64,000 bases of DNA from Colletes latitarsis (taxonomy: Eukaryota; Arthropoda; Insecta; Hymenoptera; Colletidae): the NCBI RefSeq assembly GCF_051014445.1, contig NW_027488366.1:28972001-29036000 (forward strand), read 5' to 3'. Made by a program: the position numbers and the translations under genes. Below, piece after piece: positions 20,693 to 30,992 of the stretch (positions are counted from its first letter, which is position 1; each line of letters begins with the position of its first letter). Under the pieces are notes generated by a model. That model searched no databases. It was not told the origin of the DNA and saw nothing but the letters and a program-made list of their open reading frames with translations.

Positions 20693-21951
20693 TGTTACGA
20701 GCCAGGGCCGTGCAGCGCGCGTGGCCTGCGAGTGCGAGAAAGAATATGGAATATGGTATCAATTTGTTAGTTAGGTACACGGACGAACCCGATGCGAAAT
20801 CGGGGAGCCGCTAGGATAGTTGATAACGAGGACGAACCTGATGCGAAATCAGGGAGCCTCTGGGATGGAGTCACGTACGGACGAACCTGGTGCGAAACCA
20901 GGGAGCCGTAGGAGGGTGAAACGTCGTGAACGAACCCGATGCGAAATCGGGGAGTCACTAGGATTGTTGATAACGACGCAGACGAACCCAATGCGAAATC
21001 GGGGAGCTGCTAGGAGGTTGGAAGAAACGCAGACGAACTCAATGCGAAATCGAGGAGCTGCTGGGAGGTTGGATAAATCACAGACGAACCTGATGCGAAA
21101 TCAGGGAGCTGTAGGATGCGGACGAACCTGATGCGAAATCAGAGAGCCGCTAGGATGGTAATAGATTGCGTGGACGAACTCGATGCGTAATCGAGGAGCC
21201 ACTAGGTTGTAAGAGGTTGTATTTGGATTTGGGGATGTGTTAATTGACCTCGTAACTGTGAATTATTAAATATAATATAACCCGAGCGGTAAGGTTATAT
21301 TATTATGGGAACGTTTAACTAATAATAATCGCTTTATATAATTGTGGGTTAAAGAAGTTGGGTAACTCTGATTTGATAATAAAAGTAGATATATTCTTAA
21401 ATCAACAAATAAAATACAATTGTTTCGTGTATCTTATGTCGCGATCAAAGAATGAGTATATTTACCTAAAATGACCTTGCACGGTGTTGACGCACTGGCG
21501 ATGCGGGGGTATGTCAGTTGGAAATAAAGGCCGCAATAGAATTTATGCCGGTTCACGGATTCTATATGGTTTGATACTAAAGGGTACGGTAGCCCGATCT
21601 CGCAAGATACAACTGACTATCAAATCGTATACGCGTGACAAGAGACGTGACGTTGACTCTAACGTGACGGTACGATTATGATCCCCCGAGTAATGAAATC
21701 ACAGGGTTTATATACCAAAAAATCTGTGTGGGGCGGATTCAAAAGTACGTTAGAAATCACCGTGTGCACTATTCTCCGAATTGTATTAATTAACGGGCTG
21801 CTCTATTCCCCGAATTGTATTAATTAACGGGCTGCTGCATCGCGACGGAAGTGACCCCCATTTCAAAGGTTAGATAAGTAGCAGGGCGATTTCATAATGC
21901 ACGCAAGTGACAAGAAAAATTTGAGGAACGAAACGTTCGACATACGTAACA
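20693..21951 (-). repeat. Gypsy LTR2 (shared central LTR)
   Basis: At 1259 bp it serves as 5' LTR of unit 1 and 3' LTR of unit 2. It appears identical to LTR3 and differs from LTR1 at four sites. The stem-loop array is at 20781-21207, the U3 34-mers at 21769-21836 and the TATA at 21708-21714. No target duplication surrounds it, which argues for recombination rather than a second insertion. Confidence 0.96.
20781..21207 (-). repeat. Array of nine covarying stem-loops in LTR2
   Basis: Same array as in LTR1 with one loop difference: the fifth loop is GCGAA here and TCGAA in LTR1. In element sense this copy precedes the unit 1 primer binding site. Confidence 0.9.
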
Positions 21952-21962
21952 TCTCCCCCCCC
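21952..21962 (-). other. Polypurine tract, unit 2
   Basis: GGGGGGGGAGA on the minus strand directly before LTR2, identical to unit 1. Confidence 0.88.
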
Positions 21963-22144
21963 AAGATGAAACATCGCGTTATGCGTGATGCTTTCATATT
22001 AGACGGAAAGCGCCCTGTTACTTATTTACAAAAGAAAATAATAAAAGTCGCGAAAAGTAGAATAATTGAAAGCTAAATGTGTCGGGGTGTGTAGTATCAT
22101 GTTGTGGTGTGTACTCATCGATACTGGTGCGTTGTGTTCTGGGT

Positions 22145-22354
22145 TTAAACCTTGGGCACGACGTAGCCCACCTCCAACCAGTGCTCGGCCACGTTCACAG
22201 GTGGCTGCCCCTGTAGTCGGTCCAGGTGGAGATCGGCAACGACTCCGTCTTCCGCGTTACCGATCCGGGATATTCGGCCTCTTCGATTGCTCAATGCGAG
22301 GACTGCAATCCTCGTCCTTGCGTTGAGCGGGGTTATGTTTCTGGGTTGGACCAT
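22145..22354 (-). CDS. 69-codon ORF overlapping the integrase end, unit 2
   Basis: Identical translation to the unit 1 ORF and the same 22-base overlap with integrase in the -1 frame. The function is not recognised. See the unit 1 entry for alternatives. Confidence 0.35.
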   Translation of the reverse strand: MVQPRNITPLNARTRIAVLALSNRRGRISRIGNAEDGVVADLHLDRLQGQPPVNVAEHWLEVGYVVPKV

Positions 22355-24114
22355 CTATCGTAATAATCTTTTGAACGAATTTTCGCTTTATTTAAATTCT
22401 CTGAAGTAATGTTACGGATTTTAGTTATGTGTGAAATCAAGTCCTGTAAATAATCTCCATATGATTTTAATTTCTCTTTATCTGGAAAGGAACTGGGTTC
22501 TCGAGCTACTTTTCCAAAAATTAACTCGTATGGTGTGAAATTTGTTGCTTCGTGAACGGATGTGTTATATGAGAACATTGCAAAAGGAATTAATAAATCC
22601 CAATCTTCGTAATTATCCATGTAATGTTTGAGGTATTCAGTGAGCACGATGTGACTTCTTTCCAATGATCCATTAGTTTGTGGTCTGTATCCGGAAGTTG
22701 TTATTTGTTTGATTTTAAATATTTCTGCCAAATTCGTCATTAAATTTCCAATGAAACTAGTTCCTTTATCTGTTAATATTGCGCGAGGTGTACCGTAGAT
22801 TGCGATAAAGTGTCGTGCGAAGGCATCTGCAATGGTCGCGGCTCGGATATTAGGTATTGCAACTGCCACGCAGTATTTCGTCAGATTGTCCTGTATGGTA
22901 AGAATATGTCTATTTCCATTAGGCGTGATTGGAAGAGGTCCCACGGTGTCCAGTGATATTTTGTCAAATGCATCCAGCGGTGTGTCGGTGATCAACATGG
23001 GTTGGCGAGTCTTTGCTCGAACTAATTTTTGTTCTTGGCAACTTTGGCATGTCCTGATGTACTCTTGAATTTCGTTGCGCATTTTTGGCCAATGGAATTT
23101 TGATCGAATGCGTTTGTACGTTTTTGTTATCCCTTTATGCCCTCCAATTAAACTATCATGGGCTTCGCGAATTATGTCCAATCTATCCGATTCAGACGGT
23201 GTGGTGATAGCGCAGCTGCATAGAGTAATTTGTTGATCTGTTTCGGTAAAAACTTCTTCCAATATTTTGTAAAATTTGTTAGCTGGTAATTTGTGTAAAT
23301 CTCCTGTTACAGAGATTCGAAAGGAATTTATTTGATTTTGGTCCAGGGTATGTCTGAGAGTCTTTAACCCATGGGATACATCTTTTGCCGTAATATTGTC
23401 GTAAAAATTGTCAGAAATTACTATACTGAAGGTTTTAAACAATCCATTGTCTGAAGTCAATACGTGTCCCTTTTTCGGTTGCGCTGCCAAAAGATCCGGT
23501 TTATTAATTATTTCGGTGTCCAGTAATACTTTTCCTACGGTGGATATTAGGTTGCAATCTGCTGATATGAAGTGCGCGTAATGTCCGTTTTCCGCAGCGA
23601 GGGTGTTCGAAGAAACATTTATTTTATAAGATTGTTTTGACGCAGTGTATCGGTGCTCGTTTGCGTCGGTTAAAACATCTGTGTCGGATGCGTATGGTAG
23701 GTAAGGGTCAGGCGTGTGGTCAAAGGCGTCAGGTAGCCGTTCTGCACTTGCTTCGGTTGCAACCCTTGCAGGTGGATGAATTATGGCTGGTTGTAAAATT
23801 TCGTCTGTAACATGCGGTGTTACCTGTGGAGTACTGAATACATTTTTACGAGGATTTTCCATAATTGTATTTTCATTATTGGTAATTTCAAGTGGTTCTT
23901 CAAAGGACATTAGGTCATCGGGTAAATTGTTATCTTCCTCCGGTAGTGTGTTCCTTGTGGAGTTTGCTGCTGGCAGTAAGTTGTTTATGATTTCCTGAGA
24001 TTCGTCTGGCAATGTTACTTCGTGCGATAAGCTGGGTAGAGTTCGGTGTCTAGCTATTATATTATCGGCGAGTGTTGAATTTTTCCATAAGAGGGGCCTT
24101 GTTCTTCGTCCGAG
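22333..24114 (-). CDS. Integrase (int), unit 2
   Basis: The protein sequence is identical to unit 1. The one base difference I saw inside the ORF (near 22487, a TTC/TTT phenylalanine codon) is silent. It has the same HHCC zinc module, the same DD35E triad, the same missing C-terminal module and the same -1 offset from the RNase H ORF. The shared defects must predate the duplication, because they occur at the same bases in both units. Confidence 0.9.
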   Translation of the reverse strand, partial: LGRRTRPLLWKNSTLADNIIARHRTLPSLSHEVTLPDESQEIINNLLPAANSTRNTLPEEDNNLPDDLMSFEEPLEITNNENTIMENPRKNVFSTPQVTPHVTDEILQPAIIHPPARVATEASAERLPDAFDHTPDPYLPYASDTDVLTDANEHRYTASKQSYKINVSSNTLAAENGHYAHFISADCNLISTVGKVLLDTEIINKPDLLAAQPKKGHVLTSDNGLFKTFSIVISDNFYDNITAKDVSHGLKTLRHTLDQNQINSFRISVTGDLHKLPANKFYKILEEVFTETDQQITLCSCAITTPSESDRLDIIREAHDSLIGGHKGITKTYKRIRSKFHWPKMRNEIQEYIRTCQSCQEQKLVRAKTRQPMLITDTPLDAFDKISLDTVGPLPITPNGNRHILTIQDNLTKYCVAVAIPNIRAATIADAFARHFIAIYGTPRAILTDKGTSFIGNLMTNLAEIFKIKQITTSGYRPQTNGSLERSHIVLTEYLKHYMDNYEDWDLLIPFAMFSYNTSVHEATNFTPYELIFGKVAREPSSFPDKEKLKSYGDYLQDLISHITKIRNITSENLNKAKIRSKDYYDRWSNPET

Positions 24115-26564
24115 CTACTACTAGCCTCCCGGTATTTGGGTCGGTTTTCCCTATCTCGACGTAACTGTTGTATACGGTGACCTATGAATTGCTTATCGGT
24201 AGTCGGTGGTACTTGAGCCCGGAAGTCGGGATCGTCCTTTGACTCCCGCGGAATGAGCGGTAGACAGACTGATGGAGGGTTGCGCGATAACGCGTCCGCG
24301 TTCATGTTCGTTTTTCCACACTTGTGGATAACCTGATACTCGTATTCCGAAAGTCGTAATTTCCATTTTATTAGCCTGGAGGTCGGGTCCTTAACTGAAT
24401 GTAGCCAGACTAAGGGACGGTGATCTGTGACAAGGGTGAATTTTGTTCCATAAATATAGGGTCGGAAATACTTTACTGCGTAAACCATTGCGAGACATTC
24501 CTTCTCTGTTGCCGAATAATTCTTTTCAGGTTTATTAAGGCTTCGAGATGCATATGCTATCGGTAAATCCTTTCCTATTTCCCCCTGGCTAAGTACAGCT
24601 CCTATGGCGTATTCGGATGCGTCTGTAGTCACGATGAAGGGTTTGGTGAAATCCGGATACTGCAATATAGGTTGTTGACAAAGTTCTTTACGTAATTGAT
24701 TAAAACTTTGATCTTGTTCTTCTGTCCATTTAAATTTAATGCCCTTTCCTAGTAAATTGATCAATGGTTTTGACTTCACGGTGAAATCTGGTATAAATCT
24801 TCTGTAATATCCTGCTAAGCCCAAAAATTGTTGAATATTCTTCTGCGTTTTCGGTGTGGGAAAGTCTTGCACAGCTTTTAATTTTCTTGGATCCGGTCTT
24901 ACCCCCTTTTCGGAAATTATATGTCCTAAATATGCAACTTCTTTGCGTAGAAATTCGCATTTGTCAGTTTGAAGGGTTAAGCCCTGTTCCCGAAGGCGGT
25001 TCAATAATTTTTTAACTTTGATATTATGTTCTTGCAATGATGAAGCGTAAACGACAATGTCGTCCAGGTAAACGAAGAGGTCTGTTCCTTGTAATCCGGT
25101 GAGAACTTGATCCATGAGGCGTTGAAATGTAGGTGGAGCGTTCTTTAAGCCAAAAGGCATTCTTGAAAATTCGTAATGTCCATGCGGTGTGGTGAATGCT
25201 GTTTTTTGCTTATCCCTTGGATTCATTTCTATCTGGTGAAATCCACTGGCGAGATCAAAAACGGAAAAATATTTTGCTCCTCCTAATCGGTCCAAAATTT
25301 CTGTGAATTGTGGTAATGGATATTTGTCGGAGATTGTCTTTTCGTTTAATGCGCGAAAGTCTATTACCATGCGCCAACGTTTGTTTCCCTGTGAGTCAGC
25401 TTTCTTCGGTACGATCCATAAAGGTGAGTTGTAGGGTGATTTTGACGGAGTAATTATGCCTTGTGATAATAATGCGCTAACCTGTTTTTGTATTTCGTCC
25501 TGATGCACAGGCGGATATCGATATTGTCTTGTGTTTACTGGTATTTCGTCTATGGTGTGAATCGAATGATTAAAATCGGCTGCTTTTCCTAATTTGTCTC
25601 CAAGCAGAAAAAATCGGTCTGGAAATTCTTTTATTAAATCAGTGACGGATGCTCGTTCTTCCCTGTTTAAATGATTGGTATTTAGTGTATTTACGAGTTT
25701 TTCTATCCTATCTTCGGTGGTCCTGAATTTTGTTGGCTGTTCTGCATATGAGCAAAGGTCTTCGTCCGATGTGCTTAGAAAATCGTACGGTTCTATTATC
25801 TGTGGTTCTATCTCTACGTCGAGGTCTTCGCTGCTGGTGTTCGTTGCTAAGACGTGACATTTTCCGTTGTTATTTGTTACAGCTGCTTCCCCTACGTACA
25901 GTTGATCGTGAGTTTTAATACGTGGTAAATATCCTTCCTTTACTGTCGGGTTTGCTATTTTTACCGCGATTTGTTGTATCGTACGAGCTTCGAGCCTGTG
26001 TTTAGTCGGAGTTTGCGAGTTTAAAGATGAAAACAAATCATTGCGGTTTGAAAAACGTAATGGTCTAATAGGTTTGTCCCTTAATACCATGGTCCCATGA
26101 TAATAAGAAATTTCGGCACCCTCTTGCATTAAAAATGGGCTTCCGATGAGTCCATCAGCGTCTATTGCAAGAGTTCTTACTATATAGAAAAATGCGGGTG
26201 TATCGTGAATATGGAGAATTGTGGTTCCTAACGTGTAAATTGGAGTTGTGGTTAATCCTGTTATTTCTATTTCTTCGCGAGAATTTATTATTGCTTTTGT
26301 TCCTAAAACATCGAGACGTACTAAGTTGATGGCTGCACCGCAATCGATTAAAAATGTTCCCTTTCCTAATTCCAGTTCTGGGACTTTGGTTTCGAGACGT
26401 GGGGCAGGTGTTTCTTTGATAAGGAGTCGTTTTCGAAGTGTACTGTTCTTTGACGACGGGTTTCGTTGCCGCTCATCGTGTCGCCGGTACGGTGAGCGCG
26501 ATTGAAGTTTAAAGACCCGTTCGATTCGGCTGACGAGTCCCGCGAGTCGCGTCGGTTTTTTGGA
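24057..26564 (-). CDS. Protease-RT-RNase H (pol), unit 2
   Basis: Same architecture as unit 1: DCG protease site, YLDD RT and a full D-E-D-D RNase H. Two residues differ. Residue 275 (numbered from the Met at 26129) is Phe where unit 1 has the family-typical Ile in the YPLPQ block. Residue 537 is Asn, the common RNase H residue, where unit 1 has Tyr. So each unit carries one likely derived change in a different domain. No stop or frameshift was seen within the ORF. It is read by -1 frameshift from gag. Confidence 0.93.
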   Translation of the reverse strand, partial: SKKPTRLAGLVSRIERVFKLQSRSPYRRHDERQRNPSSKNSTLRKRLLIKETPAPRLETKVPELELGKGTFLIDCGAAINLVRLDVLGTKAIINSREEIEITGLTTTPIYTLGTTILHIHDTPAFFYIVRTLAIDADGLIGSPFLMQEGAEISYYHGTMVLRDKPIRPLRFSNRNDLFSSLNSQTPTKHRLEARTIQQIAVKIANPTVKEGYLPRIKTHDQLYVGEAAVTNNNGKCHVLATNTSSEDLDVEIEPQIIEPYDFLSTSDEDLCSYAEQPTKFRTTEDRIEKLVNTLNTNHLNREERASVTDLIKEFPDRFFLLGDKLGKAADFNHSIHTIDEIPVNTRQYRYPPVHQDEIQKQVSALLSQGIITPSKSPYNSPLWIVPKKADSQGNKRWRMVIDFRALNEKTISDKYPLPQFTEILDRLGGAKYFSVFDLASGFHQIEMNPRDKQKTAFTTPHGHYEFSRMPFGLKNAPPTFQRLMDQVLTGLQGTDLFVYLDDIVVYASSLQEHNIKVKKLLNRLREQGLTLQTDKCEFLRKEVAYLGHIISEKGVRPDPRKLKAVQDFPTPKTQKNIQQFLGLAGYYRRFIPDFTVKSKPLINLLGKGIKFKWTEEQDQSFNQLRKELCQQPILQYPDFTKPFIVTTDASEYAIGAVLSQGEIGKDLPIAYASRSLNKPEKNYSATEKECLAMVYAVKYFRPYIYGTKFTLVTDHRPLVWLHSVKDPTSRLIKWKLRLSEYEYQVIHKCGKTNMNADALSRNPPSVCLPLIPRESKDDPDFRAQVPPTTDKQFIGHRIQQLRRDRENRPKYREASSSSDEEQGPSYGKIQHSPII

Positions 26565-27565
26565 TTACGCGGATTTTTCCTACAGGATTTCCCGTCGTGT
26601 CCCGTAGTTTCACAATACCAACAATATAATTTCGGTTCGCGATATCTTTCGGAATTTTTTAATATGGAATAATGATTTCCTTCATCCTTAGGAAAATCGT
26701 AAGAACGCCTCGAAGGGGAAATCGAGGGGCTCCTTTGTCGCACGGGCCATGCCGACGCATGTGGTTGTTCCTCTCGATCCTCTTGACCTTCGTATGTTCT
26801 AGCATGCCGCCCTCGGTCATAACGACTCGGCGAGCCAGGGTACGACACTTGATTGTCGCGGTGGCGATAATCTTCGGTTCCACGATCCTTTCGTGACCAC
26901 CGTGCAGGTGATTCGTTCCGGGGCATTTGTCTTCGATTCCTTAGTTTCCTGTCTATATGCAGCACGGCGTCGTAAGCATCTTCAAGAGTCCGTATGTCTC
27001 TAAATTGTGCCGACACCTTCCAAGAAATACGATCCGGTAAGCCTTCGATGAAATTTTCCAAAACATCTCGTTCCATCTCCTTGATGAAATCTTCGGCGTT
27101 GTCCCGGTATCTTTCTCGAATGGCTCCGCGCGCGCAATAAACCAGGTGACTAGTCCTGTCGACGTACTGTCGCAAACTTTCACCCTCGCGAATACGTAAA
27201 CTCGCGATGTCTACTTGGAAATACGACAAACTTTTTCCCGGCGCGAATCTCTTTTTTAAATGTTTAATCAATTCGCTAACACTCACGAATTTATGCTCTA
27301 AGGTGCACCTTCGTGCGGGACCTATGAGTTTAGTCAGAACAATCGCCAGATAATCGGCTTCCGAACCCTCAGGTATCAATGTTAACCCATCCTCCACACT
27401 TTGTGCAAAACGCGATAAAGATGGAGTTTCTCCGTCGAAAGTCGGTATCGTCGATGTAACGTTTTGTATGCATGTCTTTTGTGTCAAAAGTGACATTGAA
27501 TTTGCAAGCGATAATGTCAAGTTCATAATATCGTTCGACGAAATATTTGCTTGTGAACTTGTCAT
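26366..27565 (-). CDS. Gag, unit 2 (399 aa)
   Basis: Identical in translation to the unit 1 Gag, with the same CCHC knuckle and the same frameshift position at codons 335-337. This is the 5'-most gag of the composite in element sense. It is driven by LTR3, so a transcript from LTR3 would reach this copy first and could end in LTR2, giving a normal-length RNA. Confidence 0.92.
   Translation of the reverse strand: MTSSQANISSNDIMNLTLSLANSMSLLTQKTCIQNVTSTIPTFDGETPSLSRFAQSVEDGLTLIPEGSEADYLAIVLTKLIGPARRCTLEHKFVSVSELIKHLKKRFAPGKSLSYFQVDIASLRIREGESLRQYVDRTSHLVYCARGAIRERYRDNAEDFIKEMERDVLENFIEGLPDRISWKVSAQFRDIRTLEDAYDAVLHIDRKLRNRRQMPRNESPARWSRKDRGTEDYRHRDNQVSYPGSPSRYDRGRHARTYEGQEDREEQPHASAWPVRQRSPSISPSRRSYDFPKDEGNHYSILKNSERYREPKLYCWYCETTGHDGKSCRKNPRNPKNRRDSRDSSAESNGSLNFNRAHRTGDTMSGNETRRQRTVHFENDSLSKKHLPHVSKPKSQNWN
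26555..26561 (-). promoter_or_regulatory. -1 frameshift site A_AAA_AAC, gag to pol, unit 2
   Basis: Exact counterpart (+7107) of the unit 1 site, in the same gag phase. Confidence 0.8.
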
Positions 27566-27776
27566 TTTTAATAATTTATTTTAATTCAACTAGAGAAAAC
27601 TAGTATATTTAAATCCAATTAACAATGTGTATTAACTAGCGAAAACTAGTATATTCTTAACAAGAGTTAACTGGTTGACTTAACTAGCGAAAACTAGTAT
27701 ATCGTCTAAATTCAAGAAGAGAAATTTCAACTTCTCAAGAAACCCAAAAATTACGTAGCGATTCTAAAATAGTTAA
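27566..27776 (-). other. Gag leader with three ACTAG hairpins, unit 2
   Basis: Repeats start at 27588, 27634 and 27682 on the plus strand, as in unit 1. Confidence 0.75.
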
Positions 27777-27794
27777 ATCCCACCGCTGTCACCA
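27777..27794 (-). other. Primer binding site, tRNA-Leu type, unit 2
   Basis: The same 18 bases as in unit 1, five bases inside LTR3. Confidence 0.75.
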
Positions 27795-27799
27795 GTTTC

Positions 27800-29058
27800 T
27801 GTTACGAGCCAGGGCCGTGCAGCGCGCGTGGCCTGCGAGTGCGAGAAAGAATATGGAATATGGTATCAATTTGTTAGTTAGGTACACGGACGAACCCGAT
27901 GCGAAATCGGGGAGCCGCTAGGATAGTTGATAACGAGGACGAACCTGATGCGAAATCAGGGAGCCTCTGGGATGGAGTCACGTACGGACGAACCTGGTGC
28001 GAAACCAGGGAGCCGTAGGAGGGTGAAACGTCGTGAACGAACCCGATGCGAAATCGGGGAGTCACTAGGATTGTTGATAACGACGCAGACGAACCCAATG
28101 CGAAATCGGGGAGCTGCTAGGAGGTTGGAAGAAACGCAGACGAACTCAATGCGAAATCGAGGAGCTGCTGGGAGGTTGGATAAATCACAGACGAACCTGA
28201 TGCGAAATCAGGGAGCTGTAGGATGCGGACGAACCTGATGCGAAATCAGAGAGCCGCTAGGATGGTAATAGATTGCGTGGACGAACTCGATGCGTAATCG
28301 AGGAGCCACTAGGTTGTAAGAGGTTGTATTTGGATTTGGGGATGTGTTAATTGACCTCGTAACTGTGAATTATTAAATATAATATAACCCGAGCGGTAAG
28401 GTTATATTATTATGGGAACGTTTAACTAATAATAATCGCTTTATATAATTGTGGGTTAAAGAAGTTGGGTAACTCTGATTTGATAATAAAAGTAGATATA
28501 TTCTTAAATCAACAAATAAAATACAATTGTTTCGTGTATCTTATGTCGCGATCAAAGAATGAGTATATTTACCTAAAATGACCTTGCACGGTGTTGACGC
28601 ACTGGCGATGCGGGGGTATGTCAGTTGGAAATAAAGGCCGCAATAGAATTTATGCCGGTTCACGGATTCTATATGGTTTGATACTAAAGGGTACGGTAGC
28701 CCGATCTCGCAAGATACAACTGACTATCAAATCGTATACGCGTGACAAGAGACGTGACGTTGACTCTAACGTGACGGTACGATTATGATCCCCCGAGTAA
28801 TGAAATCACAGGGTTTATATACCAAAAAATCTGTGTGGGGCGGATTCAAAAGTACGTTAGAAATCACCGTGTGCACTATTCTCCGAATTGTATTAATTAA
28901 CGGGCTGCTCTATTCCCCGAATTGTATTAATTAACGGGCTGCTGCATCGCGACGGAAGTGACCCCCATTTCAAAGGTTAGATAAGTAGCAGGGCGATTTC
29001 ATAATGCACGCAAGTGACAAGAAAAATTTGAGGAACGAAACGTTCGACATACGTAACA
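27800..29058 (-). repeat. Gypsy LTR3 (outer 5' LTR in element sense)
   Basis: This 1259-bp LTR borders the satellite on its right. The stem-loop array is at 27888-28314, the U3 34-mers at 28876-28943 and the TATA at 28815-28821. I saw no difference from LTR2. Confidence 0.96.
27888..28314 (-). repeat. Array of nine covarying stem-loops in LTR3
   Basis: Same nine units as in LTR2. This copy would be in the 5' leader of RNA started in LTR3. Confidence 0.9.
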
Positions 29059-29062
29059 CTGG
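29059..29062. repeat. Target site duplication CTGG, right of Gypsy composite
   Basis: Follows the terminal CGTAACA. The satellite continues as TTTGGATCAATATTTTAGAGG, matching the empty paralogue at 5837 onward. Confidence 0.92.
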
Positions 29063-30992
29063 TTTGGATCAATATTTTAGAGGATAATGCATGTTAGGTC
29101 TAGGTTAGCCCTGAGATTTTCACTCATCAGACTCATACTTTCGCATTTTTCAGATACTTGTTGAACGGATCCTGGGTTTTTTCTGGTATGGTTCACGTAG
29201 TAATGTGGTACCACACTGGAACAGTCGATTAAACCAGGTTTCGATCAATATTCTTGAGGATAACGCATGTTAGGTCTAGGTAAGGCCTGGGATTTTCACT
29301 CATCACACTCATTCTTTCGCATTCTTCACATACTTGTTGAACGGATCCTGGGTTTTTTCTGGTTTGGATCACGCAGTAATGTGGTACCACACTGAAACAT
29401 TCAAATAAACCTGGTCTTGATAAATATTTTAGAGGATAACGCATGTTAGGTTTGGGTTAGGTCTAGGATTTGCCCACATCAGGCTCATACTTTCGCATAT
29501 TTCTCATACTTCCTGGGCTGTTTCTGGATTGTATCACGTAGTAATGTGGTACCACGCTGAAACAGTCAATTAAACCTTGTTTCGATCAATATTTTAGCGG
29601 ATAACGCAAGTTAGGTCTGGGATAGGTCTGGGATTCGCCCTCATCAGGCTCATACTTTCGCACACTTCACAGACTCGTTTAACAGATCCTGGGTTTTTTC
29701 TGGTTTGGTTCACGTAGTAATGTGGTACCACACTGAAACATTCAATTAAACCTGGTCTTGATGAATATTTTAGAGGATAACGCATGTTAGGTTTGGGTTA
29801 GGTCTAGGATTTGCCCACATCAGGCTCATACTTTCGCATATTTCCCATACTTCATGGCTAGATCCTGGGCTATTTCTGGATTGGATCACGTAGTAATGTG
29901 GTACCACACTGAAACAGTCAATTAAACCTGGTTTCGATCAATATTTTAGAGGACAATGCAAGTTAGGTCTGGGTTAGGTCTGGGATTTGCCCACATCAGG
30001 GTCATACTTTCGCATTTTTCACATACTTGTTGAACAGATCCTGGGGGTTTTCTGGTTTGGACCGCGCAGTAATGTGGTACCACACTGAAACATTCAGTTA
30101 AACCTGGTCTTGATAAATGTTTTTGAGGATAACGCATGTTAGGTCTAGGTTAGGCCGGGGACTTTCACTCATCAGTCTCATACTTTCGCATTCTTCACAT
30201 ACTTCTTGAACGGATCCTGGGTTTTTACTGGTTTGGATCACGTAGTAATGTGGTACCACACTGAAACATTCAATTAAACCTGGTCTTGATAAATATTTTA
30301 GAGGATAACGCATGTTAGGTCTGGGTTAGGTCTAGGATTTGCCCTCATCAGGCTCCTCCTTTCGCATATTTCTCATACTTCATGGCTGGATCCTGGGCTA
30401 TTTCTGGATTGGATCACATAGTAATGTGGTACCACACTGAAACAGTCGATTAAACCTGGTTTCGATCAATATTTTTGAGGATAACGCATGTTAGGTCTAG
30501 GTTAGGCCGGGGATTTTCACTCATCAGACTCATACTTTCGCATTCTTCACATACTTGTTGAGCGGATCCTGGGTTTTTACCGGTTTGGATCACGTAGTAA
30601 TGAGGTACCACACTGAAACATTCAACTAAACCTGGTCTTGATAAATATTTTAGAGGATAACGCATGTTAGGTTTGGGTTAGGTCTAGGATTTGCCCTCAT
30701 CAGGCTCATACTTTCGCATATCTCTCATACTTCATGGCTAGGTCCTGGGCTGTTTCTGGATTGTATCACATAGTAATGTGGTACCACGCTGAAACAGTCG
30801 ATTAAACCTGGTTTCGATCAATATTTTAGAGGATAACGCAAGTTAAGTCTGGGATAGGTCTGGGATTTGACCTCATCAGACTCATACTTTCGCATATTTC
30901 TCATACTTGATGGCTAGATCCTGGGCTTTTTCTGGATTGCATCACGTAGCAATGAAGTGCAACACTGAAACAGTCAATTAAACCAGGTTTCG

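Larger units (their letters stand above)
13586..29058 (-). mobile_element. Tandem Ty3/Gypsy retrotransposon, LTR-INT-LTR-INT-LTR
   Basis: The 15,473-bp composite is flanked by a single 4-bp duplication. It contains three 1259-bp LTRs (13586, 20693 and 27800) and two 5848-bp interiors, repeating at exactly 7107 bp. A single element would be 8366 bp. Sense is minus: gag, then protease-RT-RNase H, then integrase. No env follows. The interiors differ at about three sites seen (near 15380, 17417 and 18205 against the +7107 positions). LTR2 and LTR3 look identical, whereas LTR1 differs from both at four sites. One insertion followed by LTR-LTR unequal exchange explains the single target duplication. 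Similarity of the integrase and its linker to the mdg1/412 clade is from memory. Confidence 0.96.

Noticed and set aside
20693..21951. Second independent Gypsy insertion into the LTR of the first
   Set aside because: No target duplication flanks the second unit and the period is exact, so LTR-LTR recombination is simpler.
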